From Desulfurivibrionaceae bacterium (GTDB lineage Bacteria; Desulfobacterota; Desulfobulbia; Desulfobulbales; VMSU01), in contig JAQYVV010000011.1 of NCBI GenBank assembly GCA_030145275.1, positions 1-64,000 of the forward strand: DNA of 64,000 nt, read 5' to 3'. Shown here piece by piece: positions 18,303-27,671 of the stretch. The notes below the pieces were generated by a model that made no database searches, was not told the DNA's origin, and saw only the letters and a list, made by a program, of their open reading frames with translations. How positions within the stretch are numbered: position 1 is the stretch's first letter; every line of letters begins with the position of its first letter. Made by a program: the position numbers and the translations under genes.

Positions 18303-18419
18303 GCGTCGGATTGCATCAGATCTGTGTGCGCAAAAACTACATAATGCTCTCTGTGTATCTAGTGAGACCAGCGAACTAGTGGTGAATAGTTACACAAAAT
18401 ACTCTTAGGAGAACAAACA

Positions 18420-18803
18420 ATGCCCCCCGCTGCCCGTATTGGTGATATGGTAAGACAGGATACACCCCACTGTCACGCCCCGATTCATCCACCGGCACCA
18501 GTTCCGACCCCATCTGCCCACCCGGCCCTGCCCATGGCAATCATAACCGGAGCTTTCACAGTGTTGATCGGCAACCAGCCTGCCGCCCAGCTTGGCAGCA
18601 CAACAACGCCGTGCACTCTACCCGGTTGCGTTCCGGGTGGTCCCGGCAATGTAGTTATGGGGTCGACAAGTGTCATCATCGGCGGCATGCCAGCCGCACG
18701 GATCAATGACATCACCGCCCATACCAGCTGCGTGGCTCCTATTCCAGCCCCGGTCGGCAAAATCCTACCGCCCGGCTGCCCAACGGTCATGATTGGGGGA
18801 TAG
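18420..18803 (+). CDS. PAAR-domain T6SS spike tip protein
   Basis: MPPAARIGDMVRQDTPHCHAP...PQ-rich...GGPGNVVMGSTSVIIGGMPAARINDITAHTSCVAPIPAPVGKILPPGCPTVMIGG. Confidence 0.92.
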   Translation: MPPAARIGDMVRQDTPHCHAPIHPPAPVPTPSAHPALPMAIITGAFTVLIGNQPAAQLGSTTTPCTLPGCVPGGPGNVVMGSTSVIIGGMPAARINDITAHTSCVAPIPAPVGKILPPGCPTVMIGG

Positions 18804-18919
18804 AATTCATAAAACTTCTCCACTTTGAAAAACTAAAACCCTTATGCCCCGTCTGTCGTTCTGCCGGAAGCCAGTCTTCGCTCAAGATTGCCTCTATCCT
18901 CAAAGAAGACGACCATTCG

Positions 18920-19891
18920 GTGATAGAAGGAATTCTTCTCTGCTCAAACCCGCAATGCCAGAGCGAATACCCGATTATTGACGGAATCCCCCTGATAATA
19001 ATTGACCTCAGGGCATATGTTTCCCAGAACATCTTGCCGGTACTTGGCAGACAGGATCTTACAGATACAATGGAAAGCCTGCTTGGCGACTGCTTTGGCC
19101 CTGGATCGGCCTTCGACAGTCAACGCCAACATCTCAGCACCTACGCCTTTGACCATTACGGTGATCTTGACCCCGAACAAACAATACATCCTCCGATAGA
19201 GCCCGGTTCCATCGCTAGACTGCTTGAGCAGGGCCTCAGGTCACTGCCCCGCAAAGATCATGGGCCCGTTATCGATATAGGATGTGCGCTCGGCCGCACC
19301 AGCTTTGAACTCGCTCAACAAAATGATGATATTGTCCTGGGGGTGGATTTAAACTTCAATATGCTCAAAGTTGCGGCTTCAACCCTGCGGACAGGCCACA
19401 TAACCTATCCCAAACGAAGGGTGGGAATCAGCTTTGATCGCAAAACATTCCAGCTTCCTTTCAGAAACATGCCAAATCTGGATTTCTGGGTATGCGATGC
19501 CACCGCTTTGCCATTTACCGATGAACTATTTGTCTTGGCGACAAGCCTCAATGTTTTGGACTGTGTCAACTCTCCGTATGACCATTTGAAAGAATTTGCC
19601 AGGGTTCTCACCCCGGGCAGCAGCGGCATTATTGCGACACCATATGATTGGTCGGCCAACGCCACCCCGGTTGGGTCGTGGCTCGGCGGCCACTCCCAGA
19701 GATCACCACATAAGGGGGACAGCGATGCGGTTCTACGATCTCTGCTGGCTGGCGGCAATCACCCCAAGGCCTTGTCCGAACTGGCAGTCATATCAGAACA
19801 TGAAATTCCTTGGAACTTAAGGCTTCATGACCGGAGCCATATGAAATATCTGGTGCAGATGCTTATCGTTCAAAAACATGCCGGGATCTGA
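18920..19891 (+). CDS. SAM-dependent methyltransferase with N-terminal Trm112-like zinc ribbon; coding in this frame extends back to about 18800 without a canonical start
   Basis: VIDIGCALGRTSFELAQQNDDIVLGVDLNFNMLKVA (motif I); in-frame upstream IEFIKLLHFEKLKPLCPVCRSAG...ILLCSNPQCQSEYPIIDGIPLI. The ORF-track start is GTG at 18920. Confidence 0.8.
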   Translation: MIEGILLCSNPQCQSEYPIIDGIPLIIIDLRAYVSQNILPVLGRQDLTDTMESLLGDCFGPGSAFDSQRQHLSTYAFDHYGDLDPEQTIHPPIEPGSIARLLEQGLRSLPRKDHGPVIDIGCALGRTSFELAQQNDDIVLGVDLNFNMLKVAASTLRTGHITYPKRRVGISFDRKTFQLPFRNMPNLDFWVCDATALPFTDELFVLATSLNVLDCVNSPYDHLKEFARVLTPGSSGIIATPYDWSANATPVGSWLGGHSQRSPHKGDSDAVLRSLLAGGNHPKALSELAVISEHEIPWNLRLHDRSHMKYLVQMLIVQKHAGI

Positions 19892-19898
19892 TTGCACT

Positions 19899-20432
19899 AT
19901 GACTTGTCGACGCCTTCAATATGGCAGGTGTTCTTTTGTTCCTCCCAAAGGATTTGCTTTAGTGAAAGGCGCCTCATCCCAAGGCTTAGCTTCTGCCGGC
20001 TGCCACCACAACCTGTCCCGCCAGCAGACGCCTTTGGCGTTAAGCCTGACCAAGAGAGCAATCAATGTTGCTTTTCCACCATATTCCAGGCGACCAGAGG
20101 ACTTGAAACTGGAGGCCTATCCCGTCAGCATCACCCTCACGATTCTACCGGCGGCGGGCAACTCCCCCTTGGCGTATTTAGAGGAAGGTAGCAAGGCCTT
20201 TCAAGCACACCTGCATGATCTTCAGGTTCATTTTTGCAGAGGGGAACAGTTCGGCAAATACTCCGCAGCCTGCTCCCAATATTCATTCCGAACCACTTTC
20301 AACATTTTCCTGCTAAATTTTTGCTGGCTCCTCAAGCAAGAACTTATTACAGCTACCATGACGGTCACGGAATCCGGCGTCGAAAAAGGATGGATGGAAC
20401 TACGCAGTTTTGTTGCCACCGTAAAACTTTGA
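19899..20432 (+). CDS. DcrB/DUF1795-like (possible Eag-type T6SS chaperone) protein
   Basis: MTCRRLQYGRCSFVPPKGFALVKG...AYLEEGSKAFQAHLHDLQVHFCRGEQFGKYSAACSQYSF; weak overall resemblance to DUF1795 proteins. Confidence 0.45.
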   Translation: MTCRRLQYGRCSFVPPKGFALVKGASSQGLASAGCHHNLSRQQTPLALSLTKRAINVAFPPYSRRPEDLKLEAYPVSITLTILPAAGNSPLAYLEEGSKAFQAHLHDLQVHFCRGEQFGKYSAACSQYSFRTTFNIFLLNFCWLLKQELITATMTVTESGVEKGWMELRSFVATVKL

Positions 20433-20465
20433 TAGCGTCAGACAAAAGTCCGCCCCGACAGTTAC

Positions 20466-21416
20466 TTATTGTTGAGTTGATTTTTCCAGCCCCACCAGTT
20501 TATTCACCAAGGACGTTTCTTCAAGAGTGAGACTTTTAGGAGAAAAACGGGGATTTTTCTTGTACCAGGGTTGTGAATTAAATAAATCCCTGTACGATGT
20601 ACTTTTAAAAACATATCCGTGCCTGGCGAATATTTCGTTACGCATCCTGGCCAAGCGCTTTCTATCTTTGATGCCGCTTACGGCTTCATATAATTTGACA
20701 CGATCATCCATCCATGGGCTGATAAATTTGAAAACAAATTCGTCCTCCGGTGCCGGTTCAACATTTTCAAAGGCATAGATTGCCTGATCATATTCTTTCG
20801 TTACCTTAAAATAATCAGGCACCTCAGCACCATCTTCTGTTGTCAAAATCCAATCCCGTGATATGTAGCCACCGTGATCAATGACGATTTTTCCTGTCTT
20901 TATCGGCCCATGCCAACTGCCACCGGTGCCGAAGGGATAGGCCAGGGAAAGTACTCCCTGGTTATCAATATAGGAACATTCATAGCTTATCTCTATTACA
21001 GTAGCAGCCTTGGAGGGAAAAAATACCTGCCAGACATGCCAGTTTCTGTTGGTCACCGAGGCTAGAACTTTTTCGGCTTGATTCTGAGTGGTCTCCGTGC
21101 TTGCAGAGTTGAACTTTTCCTCCCCGTTGACTTTCACTGTGAAATTATAGAATGGTTTTTCACCCCATTGCTCATTGTTATAAAAATTAGGAAATCCAAG
21201 TTGTGCGGTTACTGTTTCCCCCTCATTGTACAGAATATATTTGCACACAACCGATGCTGCTTCTCTCCCTAATGTTGCAACTATCGTTTGGTCCATCAAC
21301 TTGACCATGATCTCATCACTAGTACGTCCCGACTCGTCCACGCCTTTTGTGAACAAACAACCGCTCATCAGCAAAACGCCTAACAGTACCAGCACCAGCA
21401 TGGAAATCGCTCTCAT
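20466..21416 (-). CDS. Lipoprotein with C-terminal YARHG domain
   Basis: Lipobox LLMSGC; ARMRNEIFARHGYVFKSTSYRDLFNSQPWYKKNPRF. Confidence 0.8.
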   Translation of the reverse strand: MRAISMLVLVLLGVLLMSGCLFTKGVDESGRTSDEIMVKLMDQTIVATLGREAASVVCKYILYNEGETVTAQLGFPNFYNNEQWGEKPFYNFTVKVNGEEKFNSASTETTQNQAEKVLASVTNRNWHVWQVFFPSKAATVIEISYECSYIDNQGVLSLAYPFGTGGSWHGPIKTGKIVIDHGGYISRDWILTTEDGAEVPDYFKVTKEYDQAIYAFENVEPAPEDEFVFKFISPWMDDRVKLYEAVSGIKDRKRLARMRNEIFARHGYVFKSTSYRDLFNSQPWYKKNPRFSPKSLTLEETSLVNKLVGLEKSTQQ

Positions 21417-21581
21417 CCTATTCTCCTAGTGACAAATCAATTTTTTTCACTGAAACTTATACTTATTTGATATAATTTTGTATAAATATGCAAGGGGTGG
21501 TTTTAAATGAGTCCTAATATGCTCAGCTTTGACAGAGACCTCTTTTCCGCGTAGAAGGATTTAGGGGATGGACAGCTTTCA

Positions 21582-22091
21582 ATGGATGCTGTTGTATTCC
21601 TCCTACATATCACAGGATATAGCAAAAGTGAGAACAAGTATATGAGAGACTTTCATTTGCGTTTTTTTGTTGACCGGCCTTACCCCGATGGGATTGAAGA
21701 GCTGCTTGACATAGAAGACCAAGATTTTTTATGGGCGCCGAATACCGCAGGCGCCTACGTTCTTGGCACCAAACAGCGAACAATGCTGACCTACCCTTGG
21801 GGCAATTCACCTGTTTTTTTTATCGGGGAATCCAGAGATTTGAGAAAAAAGTTTGCGGAACACCGGAGATTGATTCTTTCAGCCCAAAAAGATAGGGGAG
21901 AGCAAACATGGTGGCCCCGTTATCAATACGGCGCCTCCTTTGGCGCTACGGTGGCATGGTATTCGGTGCGTGGAGCTCAATTCCCCAACAAACTGCTCTA
22001 CGGGTTATTGGCTACTTTTTATGATATGTACGGATCAATCCCTTTAGGGAACTCCTCCTGGCCATCGGGGCTTCGGCCGATTCAGGGATAA
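21582..22091 (+). CDS. GIY-YIG-like nuclease family protein
   Basis: GAYVLGTKQRTMLTYPWGNSPVFFIGESRDLRKKFAEHRRL resembles a GIY-YIG core. Confidence 0.55.
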   Translation: MDAVVFLLHITGYSKSENKYMRDFHLRFFVDRPYPDGIEELLDIEDQDFLWAPNTAGAYVLGTKQRTMLTYPWGNSPVFFIGESRDLRKKFAEHRRLILSAQKDRGEQTWWPRYQYGASFGATVAWYSVRGAQFPNKLLYGLLATFYDMYGSIPLGNSSWPSGLRPIQG

Positions 22092-22121
22092 CAATATTGG
22101 TTCATGGAATTATAAACCTAC

Positions 22122-23180
22122 ATGATGGTTAAACCCGAGACCCCAATAAAAGATAGAGACATTTCGTCTGAATGGCTGCAGTTACTGTTTGATTCAGCCC
22201 TTGACGGAATAGTAAGCATGGATGCAGTAGGACGGATTATCGCATTCAACCCGGCAGCAGAAAAAATATTCGGATACAAAAAAGAGGGGATTATCGGTCG
22301 CATGGTTTCTGATATGCTCATCCCTCCAAACCTGCGTCAGGCGCATGAAAAAGGTCTTGCAAGGCTTTTATCCGGCGGCGAAAAAAAAATGCTCGGCCAA
22401 CGGGTTAAAGTGGTCGCCATGCGGGCAGATGGCAGCACTTTTCCCGCTGAGATTGATATCGTCTCCATGAATCCAGAACGAACCCCAGTTTTTTGTGCCT
22501 ATATAAGAGACATATCAGAACAGGAGCAATTTGCCGAGGAGCGGCAACAGAATATAAAGCGCACCAATAAAATACTTTTGCAAACAATTCTGGCCTTTTC
22601 AAAAAGTGTTGAGATTCGAGACCCTTACACGTCAGGTCACCAGCAAAGAGTAGCCCATTTAGCGGCTTCCATTGCCAAAGAGATGGGGCTTTCCGACAAA
22701 CAGACAGAAGGCATATTTTTAGGGGCATTAATTCACGATATCGGTAAAATAGCGGTCCCGGCAGAAATATTATCTCGACCGGGAAAACTTCAGCACGAAG
22801 ACTGTGAGTATATTCATATTCACTGTCATCGAGGTTATGAAATCCTTAAAGCGGTTGATTTTCCCTGGCCGATAGCAAAAATAGCTCTGCAGCACCACGA
22901 ACATCTGGACGGTTCCGGTTACCCCCAGGGACTTCGATCCCAAAAAATCTTTCTCGAGGCCCGCATAGTCTGCGTTGCAGATGTTGTGGAGGCATTGACC
23001 GCCCATCGTCCATATCGTCCAGCCTATCCTTTAGGAAGCGCCCTCCAGCTTTTAGTCAATAACACACCCCAGTGGTACGAGCCAAAGGCGGTGACCGCCT
23101 GTCTCACCTTGTTTGATGCAGGGTACAAAATTGCTGATATAAGCATAGAGGAAATATCTGGCTTTGCAAATTCCTTATAG
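22122..23180 (+). CDS. PAS domain + HD-GYP c-di-GMP phosphodiesterase
   Basis: PAS: FDSALDGIVSMDAVGRIIAFNPAAEKIFGY; HD: SGHQQRVAHLAASIAKEMGL...LIHDIGKIAVP; HHEHLDGSGYPQGL. Confidence 0.93.
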   Translation: MMVKPETPIKDRDISSEWLQLLFDSALDGIVSMDAVGRIIAFNPAAEKIFGYKKEGIIGRMVSDMLIPPNLRQAHEKGLARLLSGGEKKMLGQRVKVVAMRADGSTFPAEIDIVSMNPERTPVFCAYIRDISEQEQFAEERQQNIKRTNKILLQTILAFSKSVEIRDPYTSGHQQRVAHLAASIAKEMGLSDKQTEGIFLGALIHDIGKIAVPAEILSRPGKLQHEDCEYIHIHCHRGYEILKAVDFPWPIAKIALQHHEHLDGSGYPQGLRSQKIFLEARIVCVADVVEALTAHRPYRPAYPLGSALQLLVNNTPQWYEPKAVTACLTLFDAGYKIADISIEEISGFANSL

Positions 23181-23269
23181 TGGGTGGCGTGAGGAAGTTT
23201 TCCAGTTAGATATTACAATGGCAGTCTTATATCCATACCAACAAGCTACAAGATTATCATTTTTTTCCA

Positions 23270-25630
23270 TCACTGATGCAGGAGTGCAACTTGAGGGACC
23301 CCTTGTTCGTAGGCTTTTGTCTGGTCTCCATCTTGGTATTTTTTAAAATTATTAAACCAAGTGGTTGCTATGTTTTTTATACCCTCGGAGCCGGCCTCTT
23401 CTATAGTTTTATATTCAATCCCCAACTCAACGATAAATTTAATCCCCAAAGAGAATCTCGTCTTCTCGTTCGACATTGCATCAGCATGACGATAGCGCAA
23501 ACGAATGGCCTGGAGCTGTTTGGGATGAATTTTTTTAGGAAAGAGCACCCCTCGAAGGGTCTTGCCAAGGCCACCTGGCCCCAGTACCCAACGCCCCTTT
23601 TTGGACCAAGATGCCTCAACAGAGGGTAACGTCAGCGATTCAAAGGTCGATTCAATGAGGAACGCAGTGGGCACAGGCATGTAAGCTTCATATTTCTCGC
23701 GCTCCCTTTTGTTCATTTTCGTGCACCGAGCGATATCATTGATCAGGCCTGTAGAACCATGTTCCATTAAAAACTCGGTAAACTGAGAGTATGTCACTCC
23801 TAGTCGTCCAGCCAGGGCTTGCATGTAACCACATTTCTCCTGCGGGGCAGCTAGAAAATTGTTAAGATGCTTATTAAACTCATTGACATCCACTGATTGA
23901 CCAAGAGCAAAGCCAGTTCCTTGGGCAAGTTTTATATTTATTTTTTCATTGTTTTTTCGCCCTTCATGGACTGGAGGCATCCAGAAGGCCACTGCAGATT
24001 CATAGCGCATAAAGTTGAGGGCAGCCTTAAGGCCAACAGAGGCCTGTCCTTTCAGTCTGGTTTCCTCCAGCCCTATTTTTGCCTCTCCCCCCATACTGAC
24101 GACTTCCAGCTCGACCCCCTTGACCTTGCCCCCAAGCTTTTTTTCGCCATCCGCACCGGTTTGGAGCTTAGCCGCAGAAAAAAGGGTCTGTTCTGCACCA
24201 ACATTGGCTTTACCAGACAGCTCAAAGAGGGTCAAGTCGATCTGGCCATAAGTAATATTGGTATCCTGAGTCAGGATAACATAAGAATTAGAAGGAGACT
24301 CTCGCTTGATTTTCAAACTTTCGACGAGTTCTCGATGTCGGGTTCGTACTTTTGTTCCAACACGCGCTCCAATGAGCTTGGACTCTTTGCTAAAAAGAGG
24401 GTGGGACTTATATCCAGATCCCGATGACCTCTCCTCTGCTAGTGCTGCAACCTGAAAACGAAAGCGGGTGAATTTGAGAGAGGTTGCCAGGGTAGGACCC
24501 TTCAATTCTACTCCAACCTCTGCTCCCGCACTGACAATCCCCCCCCCGCCAGCCTTAACTGAAGCCTCCGCAACAGCACTAACCCCGGCTTCAGCTTCCG
24601 GCTTCATCCCCCAAAGTGACATAAAATTATAGGGGCCAAGCAGATTTTGGCTTTTAAAATCAGTAAGCGCCCGTATGTGATGCTGAATCATCTGCTTTGC
24701 AGCATTGTCATCCGTTGTCTCCTGGAGACCCTCAAGTGCTTTGATCAGCTTACTGGTGGGGATATTTCCACCTGTGAAGAGTACCTTGAAAAGGTTTCTC
24801 TTCTGTTTACGCCCATGGTCACTAAGAAATTTTTTGACATCTTCCTTTATATAGGCCTTCTTGCTTCCATGCTCAAGCACCGACATAAGATTTTTTTCAA
24901 TTACATCATTGGTGGAACCAACTCCCCCTTTCTTTATATAAGTAGGAACCGTATCGCTGAGATATAGTCGCTCACCTGAGATACCCGCCCTTGCCTGGAC
25001 GCTTGCCTTTGCCTCTACATTCATTGAAAATGAGGCCAATTCCGCATAAGTTCCTGAATGCAACTGTTTCTTTTTACTATCTTCATACTCACCTGAGGAG
25101 GAACTGTATTTGGGCAAACCTGGGACTTCAGCTTTAACACCCACCTCGGCGCTAAAAGCAATGCCGCTTTCCCATTTGTAGCCGGTCATGGCTAGAAACA
25201 CGACCTGGCCGCAGCTTGTAGTATCGAGCCTACGCTTGCCCTCTGTCAGCGATTTTGGCGCGACGTATGCTGCGACAAGGTTATTTTTGGTATTTTTTAC
25301 CGAAACAGATCCCCCAACTTCTGCAAAAACCGGGGTTTCAGGGACAGGCACACCGGCGCAGGCAGCCGCCAAAGCAACAACATCGATCTTAAGAGAGACC
25401 GACTTGCTACTCCCTTTAGCATACATATAGGACTGAAAATCACCCTTATTGTCGATGCCGACCTGCATAAAATACGCACAGATGTCCTTGTTCGTCAAAA
25501 TTGTGCTGAAATTGACGGCACCCCTTCTATTTTTTTTGCTCTGCTTGAGTACCTTTTTACCGCTAACTTCACTGGCCTTGGACTTAAGGTGCTTCCCTAT
25601 GTTGCGATTTTTTCGTCCGAATAAAGCCAT
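23270..25630 (-). CDS. Uncharacterised 786-aa protein at the 3' end of the T6SS operon (candidate effector or structural component)
   Basis: Long intact ORF in the T6SS gene run; basic N-terminus MALFGRKNRNIGKHLKSKASEVSGKKVLKQSKKNRRG; recurrent AEVGVKAEV / VEAKASVQARAGI / AGVSAVAEASVKAGGGG / GKANVGAEQ / GEAKIGLEETRLKGQASVGLKA segments. Confidence 0.85.
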   Translation of the reverse strand: MALFGRKNRNIGKHLKSKASEVSGKKVLKQSKKNRRGAVNFSTILTNKDICAYFMQVGIDNKGDFQSYMYAKGSSKSVSLKIDVVALAAACAGVPVPETPVFAEVGGSVSVKNTKNNLVAAYVAPKSLTEGKRRLDTTSCGQVVFLAMTGYKWESGIAFSAEVGVKAEVPGLPKYSSSSGEYEDSKKKQLHSGTYAELASFSMNVEAKASVQARAGISGERLYLSDTVPTYIKKGGVGSTNDVIEKNLMSVLEHGSKKAYIKEDVKKFLSDHGRKQKRNLFKVLFTGGNIPTSKLIKALEGLQETTDDNAAKQMIQHHIRALTDFKSQNLLGPYNFMSLWGMKPEAEAGVSAVAEASVKAGGGGIVSAGAEVGVELKGPTLATSLKFTRFRFQVAALAEERSSGSGYKSHPLFSKESKLIGARVGTKVRTRHRELVESLKIKRESPSNSYVILTQDTNITYGQIDLTLFELSGKANVGAEQTLFSAAKLQTGADGEKKLGGKVKGVELEVVSMGGEAKIGLEETRLKGQASVGLKAALNFMRYESAVAFWMPPVHEGRKNNEKINIKLAQGTGFALGQSVDVNEFNKHLNNFLAAPQEKCGYMQALAGRLGVTYSQFTEFLMEHGSTGLINDIARCTKMNKREREKYEAYMPVPTAFLIESTFESLTLPSVEASWSKKGRWVLGPGGLGKTLRGVLFPKKIHPKQLQAIRLRYRHADAMSNEKTRFSLGIKFIVELGIEYKTIEEAGSEGIKNIATTWFNNFKKYQDGDQTKAYEQGVPQVALLHQ

Positions 25631-25686
25631 ATCAATCTCCTTTCAGAAAAAATAATTAAATTTTCCCTCCTCTCACTGTTTACATT

Positions 25687-26802
25687 TTATTGATCTGTCA
25701 ATAACTCATCGTCTTCATCTTCATCCTCCTCGTTGTAGATTCCCTCTTCCTCTACATTTTCGTGGCCGCCTCTTTCAGATTTAAAATTGACGAAACTGTC
25801 TATGTCTACCTTCAAGAGCTCCTGCATAACCTGCCATTCTGTGGTATTTTTATGTTCCTCAAAGACAATTAGTTCATCTATATTTGCGGCAAGTTGAAGA
25901 AAGAACCTGGCAAATAATTTGGGGAAATATAAAGTCGGATCGAAATTGGCAATAATATCTTTGATATCGTCAGCGAGTAGGGCTGCGCTTGGATATTTTT
26001 TTTCGGAGATCAAGTAATCAAATGCCTCAAGTTTTCTATCAAGAAGTTTTAAATGATATGAGCCTTCAACACTGACTAAATCTTCATCCTCTGTCGCAGA
26101 GATTACAGAATCTTTTTTGCTTTCCCAGCCCTCCACTTCTTCTTCAATTTCATCAGCCTCATCATCTTCCCACTCCTCTGCCTCCACTTCTTCCGGTTCT
26201 GGTTCCGCTTCTGGTTCCGGTTCTCGATACACAAGGCGCTGAAAGGTAGTCAACCAGTCATTGACCTTCATCAGACCATCCAGCACTGGCCCGGCAGAAT
26301 CCTCTAAGAGAGGCCCCAAGATGCGGTGAAGTTCATCACCGGCATCAAGGGCCTCCTGAACCTGATCGCTGCTTACTTCTGCAGTCCAAGCCTCATAGCT
26401 GTCGCTTTTCTTGCCCTCCTCATACTGCATCTTTTTAAGCAGCTGTTTCATCAGCCAGCTCAAGATGGTCTGGATATGCTTCTCGCGATTCTTGGTGGGA
26501 CCTAGCGCTTCCAGGTTCTCACGCAGCAGATCGGTCAGGCCCTGGTAAATGTCGGCCATTGCCCCGACACCTTTTTCGAGGAAATGACCGTAGAGGAAAT
26601 ATCCGATGATCCGGATGTCATAAATCTTCTCAGTAAGGATTGCTTCCACCTGGGCTGCTGCTTCCTCATATTTTCCTTCCTGCACCAGGGTGGCAATATC
26701 ACTGAGGCGCTCATCAAAGGTATCAAGACCAGGGTTAGGGCTTACGGAAAGTGTTCCCTGCAGTAGTTCGATATTCATGTATTCACCACCAGCTTCGCTC
26801 AA
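25687..26802 (-). CDS. tssA: T6SS TssA-like protein (ImpA N-terminal domain) with a polyacidic linker
   Basis: GYFLYGHFLEKGVGAMADIYQGLTDLLRENLEALGPTKNREKHIQTILSWL; acidic tract EPEPEAEPEPEEVEAEEWEDDEADEIEEE. Confidence 0.75.
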   Translation of the reverse strand: MSEAGGEYMNIELLQGTLSVSPNPGLDTFDERLSDIATLVQEGKYEEAAAQVEAILTEKIYDIRIIGYFLYGHFLEKGVGAMADIYQGLTDLLRENLEALGPTKNREKHIQTILSWLMKQLLKKMQYEEGKKSDSYEAWTAEVSSDQVQEALDAGDELHRILGPLLEDSAGPVLDGLMKVNDWLTTFQRLVYREPEPEAEPEPEEVEAEEWEDDEADEIEEEVEGWESKKDSVISATEDEDLVSVEGSYHLKLLDRKLEAFDYLISEKKYPSAALLADDIKDIIANFDPTLYFPKLFARFFLQLAANIDELIVFEEHKNTTEWQVMQELLKVDIDSFVNFKSERGGHENVEEEGIYNEEDEDEDDELLTDQ

Positions 26803-26852
26803 GGCACAGAGGGCTCAGAGCTTTTTGTTGTAAAATTATTGTTCACCACCCG

Positions 26853-27545
26853 CTACGCTCGAATCTCCCTTTGCATCTGCGCCAATCGCTTTCTATGCCG
26901 AGATCGGGCAATATCCAGGGCAGTAACAGAATCAGTTGCCAAACAGGCTCGACATATTTCAAACCCTTCCAGCGTTTCAAGATTTTCAGGGAGGACTTCA
27001 CGTTGACAGGCCTGGCAATGCAGGCCTGTTTCGGGGCTTGTATCTGCAGCTGTTTGTTCAGCATCAGCTTTCGGGAATGGCCTTGGCCTTTGTGCCTTGA
27101 TCTCCGGCAGGGCCCGATAGCAATCCGGGCAATAAGAATTCCCGGCAAATTCTTTGCTGCCTAAAACAGGAATCTGGCGATTGCAACCGTGGCACTGGAC
27201 CGGCTTTCTGAGATTCACCCGGACCTGGGCCACCGCCGGTTTGCTTTCCATTTCCGCCTCGTTTACCTGGCGCGGTTTGACGGTCGGTCTCTTTACAAGG
27301 TTTCCATAACACTCCTGACAAAATACAAGACCCAGCATGTCATGGCCGCTGTCTTTTGTCGTCTCCTTTTCGCAGATCTGGCACCGTGGTCGATCGGTGG
27401 TCGATTCGGCCACTGCGGTCTCCGGCAGAGGGGCGGCTTCGGTCTTGTCCATCAGGCCCTGGAAACAGTCTAAACAAAAGGCCCATTGGGCGACTTCTTT
27501 ATATTCACAGGCACTCAGATCTTTACTGCATTTTTTACAATCCAT
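26853..27545 (-). CDS. Four-repeat LIM-like zinc-ribbon protein in T6SS operon
   Basis: CKKC...CLDC, CQIC...CQEC, CHGC...CPDC, CQAC...CRAC. Confidence 0.75.
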   Translation of the reverse strand: MDCKKCSKDLSACEYKEVAQWAFCLDCFQGLMDKTEAAPLPETAVAESTTDRPRCQICEKETTKDSGHDMLGLVFCQECYGNLVKRPTVKPRQVNEAEMESKPAVAQVRVNLRKPVQCHGCNRQIPVLGSKEFAGNSYCPDCYRALPEIKAQRPRPFPKADAEQTAADTSPETGLHCQACQREVLPENLETLEGFEICRACLATDSVTALDIARSRHRKRLAQMQREIRA

Positions 27546-27671
27546 ACCTTTTCCTTTTTACACCTTCCCCTGCGCTCGATGCACAGAAAGCAAAGACATA
27601 AAAAAACATTTTCTTGTTGTTTTCAGTGTCCTCTGTACCTTGAGCGAGTGCAACGAGAGGGGGTTATGCCT

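Noticed and set aside
18485-18823. Minus-strand 112-aa ORF opposite PAAR
   Set aside because: Shadow of the PAAR coding sequence; low-complexity Pro/Gly mirror translation, no own context.
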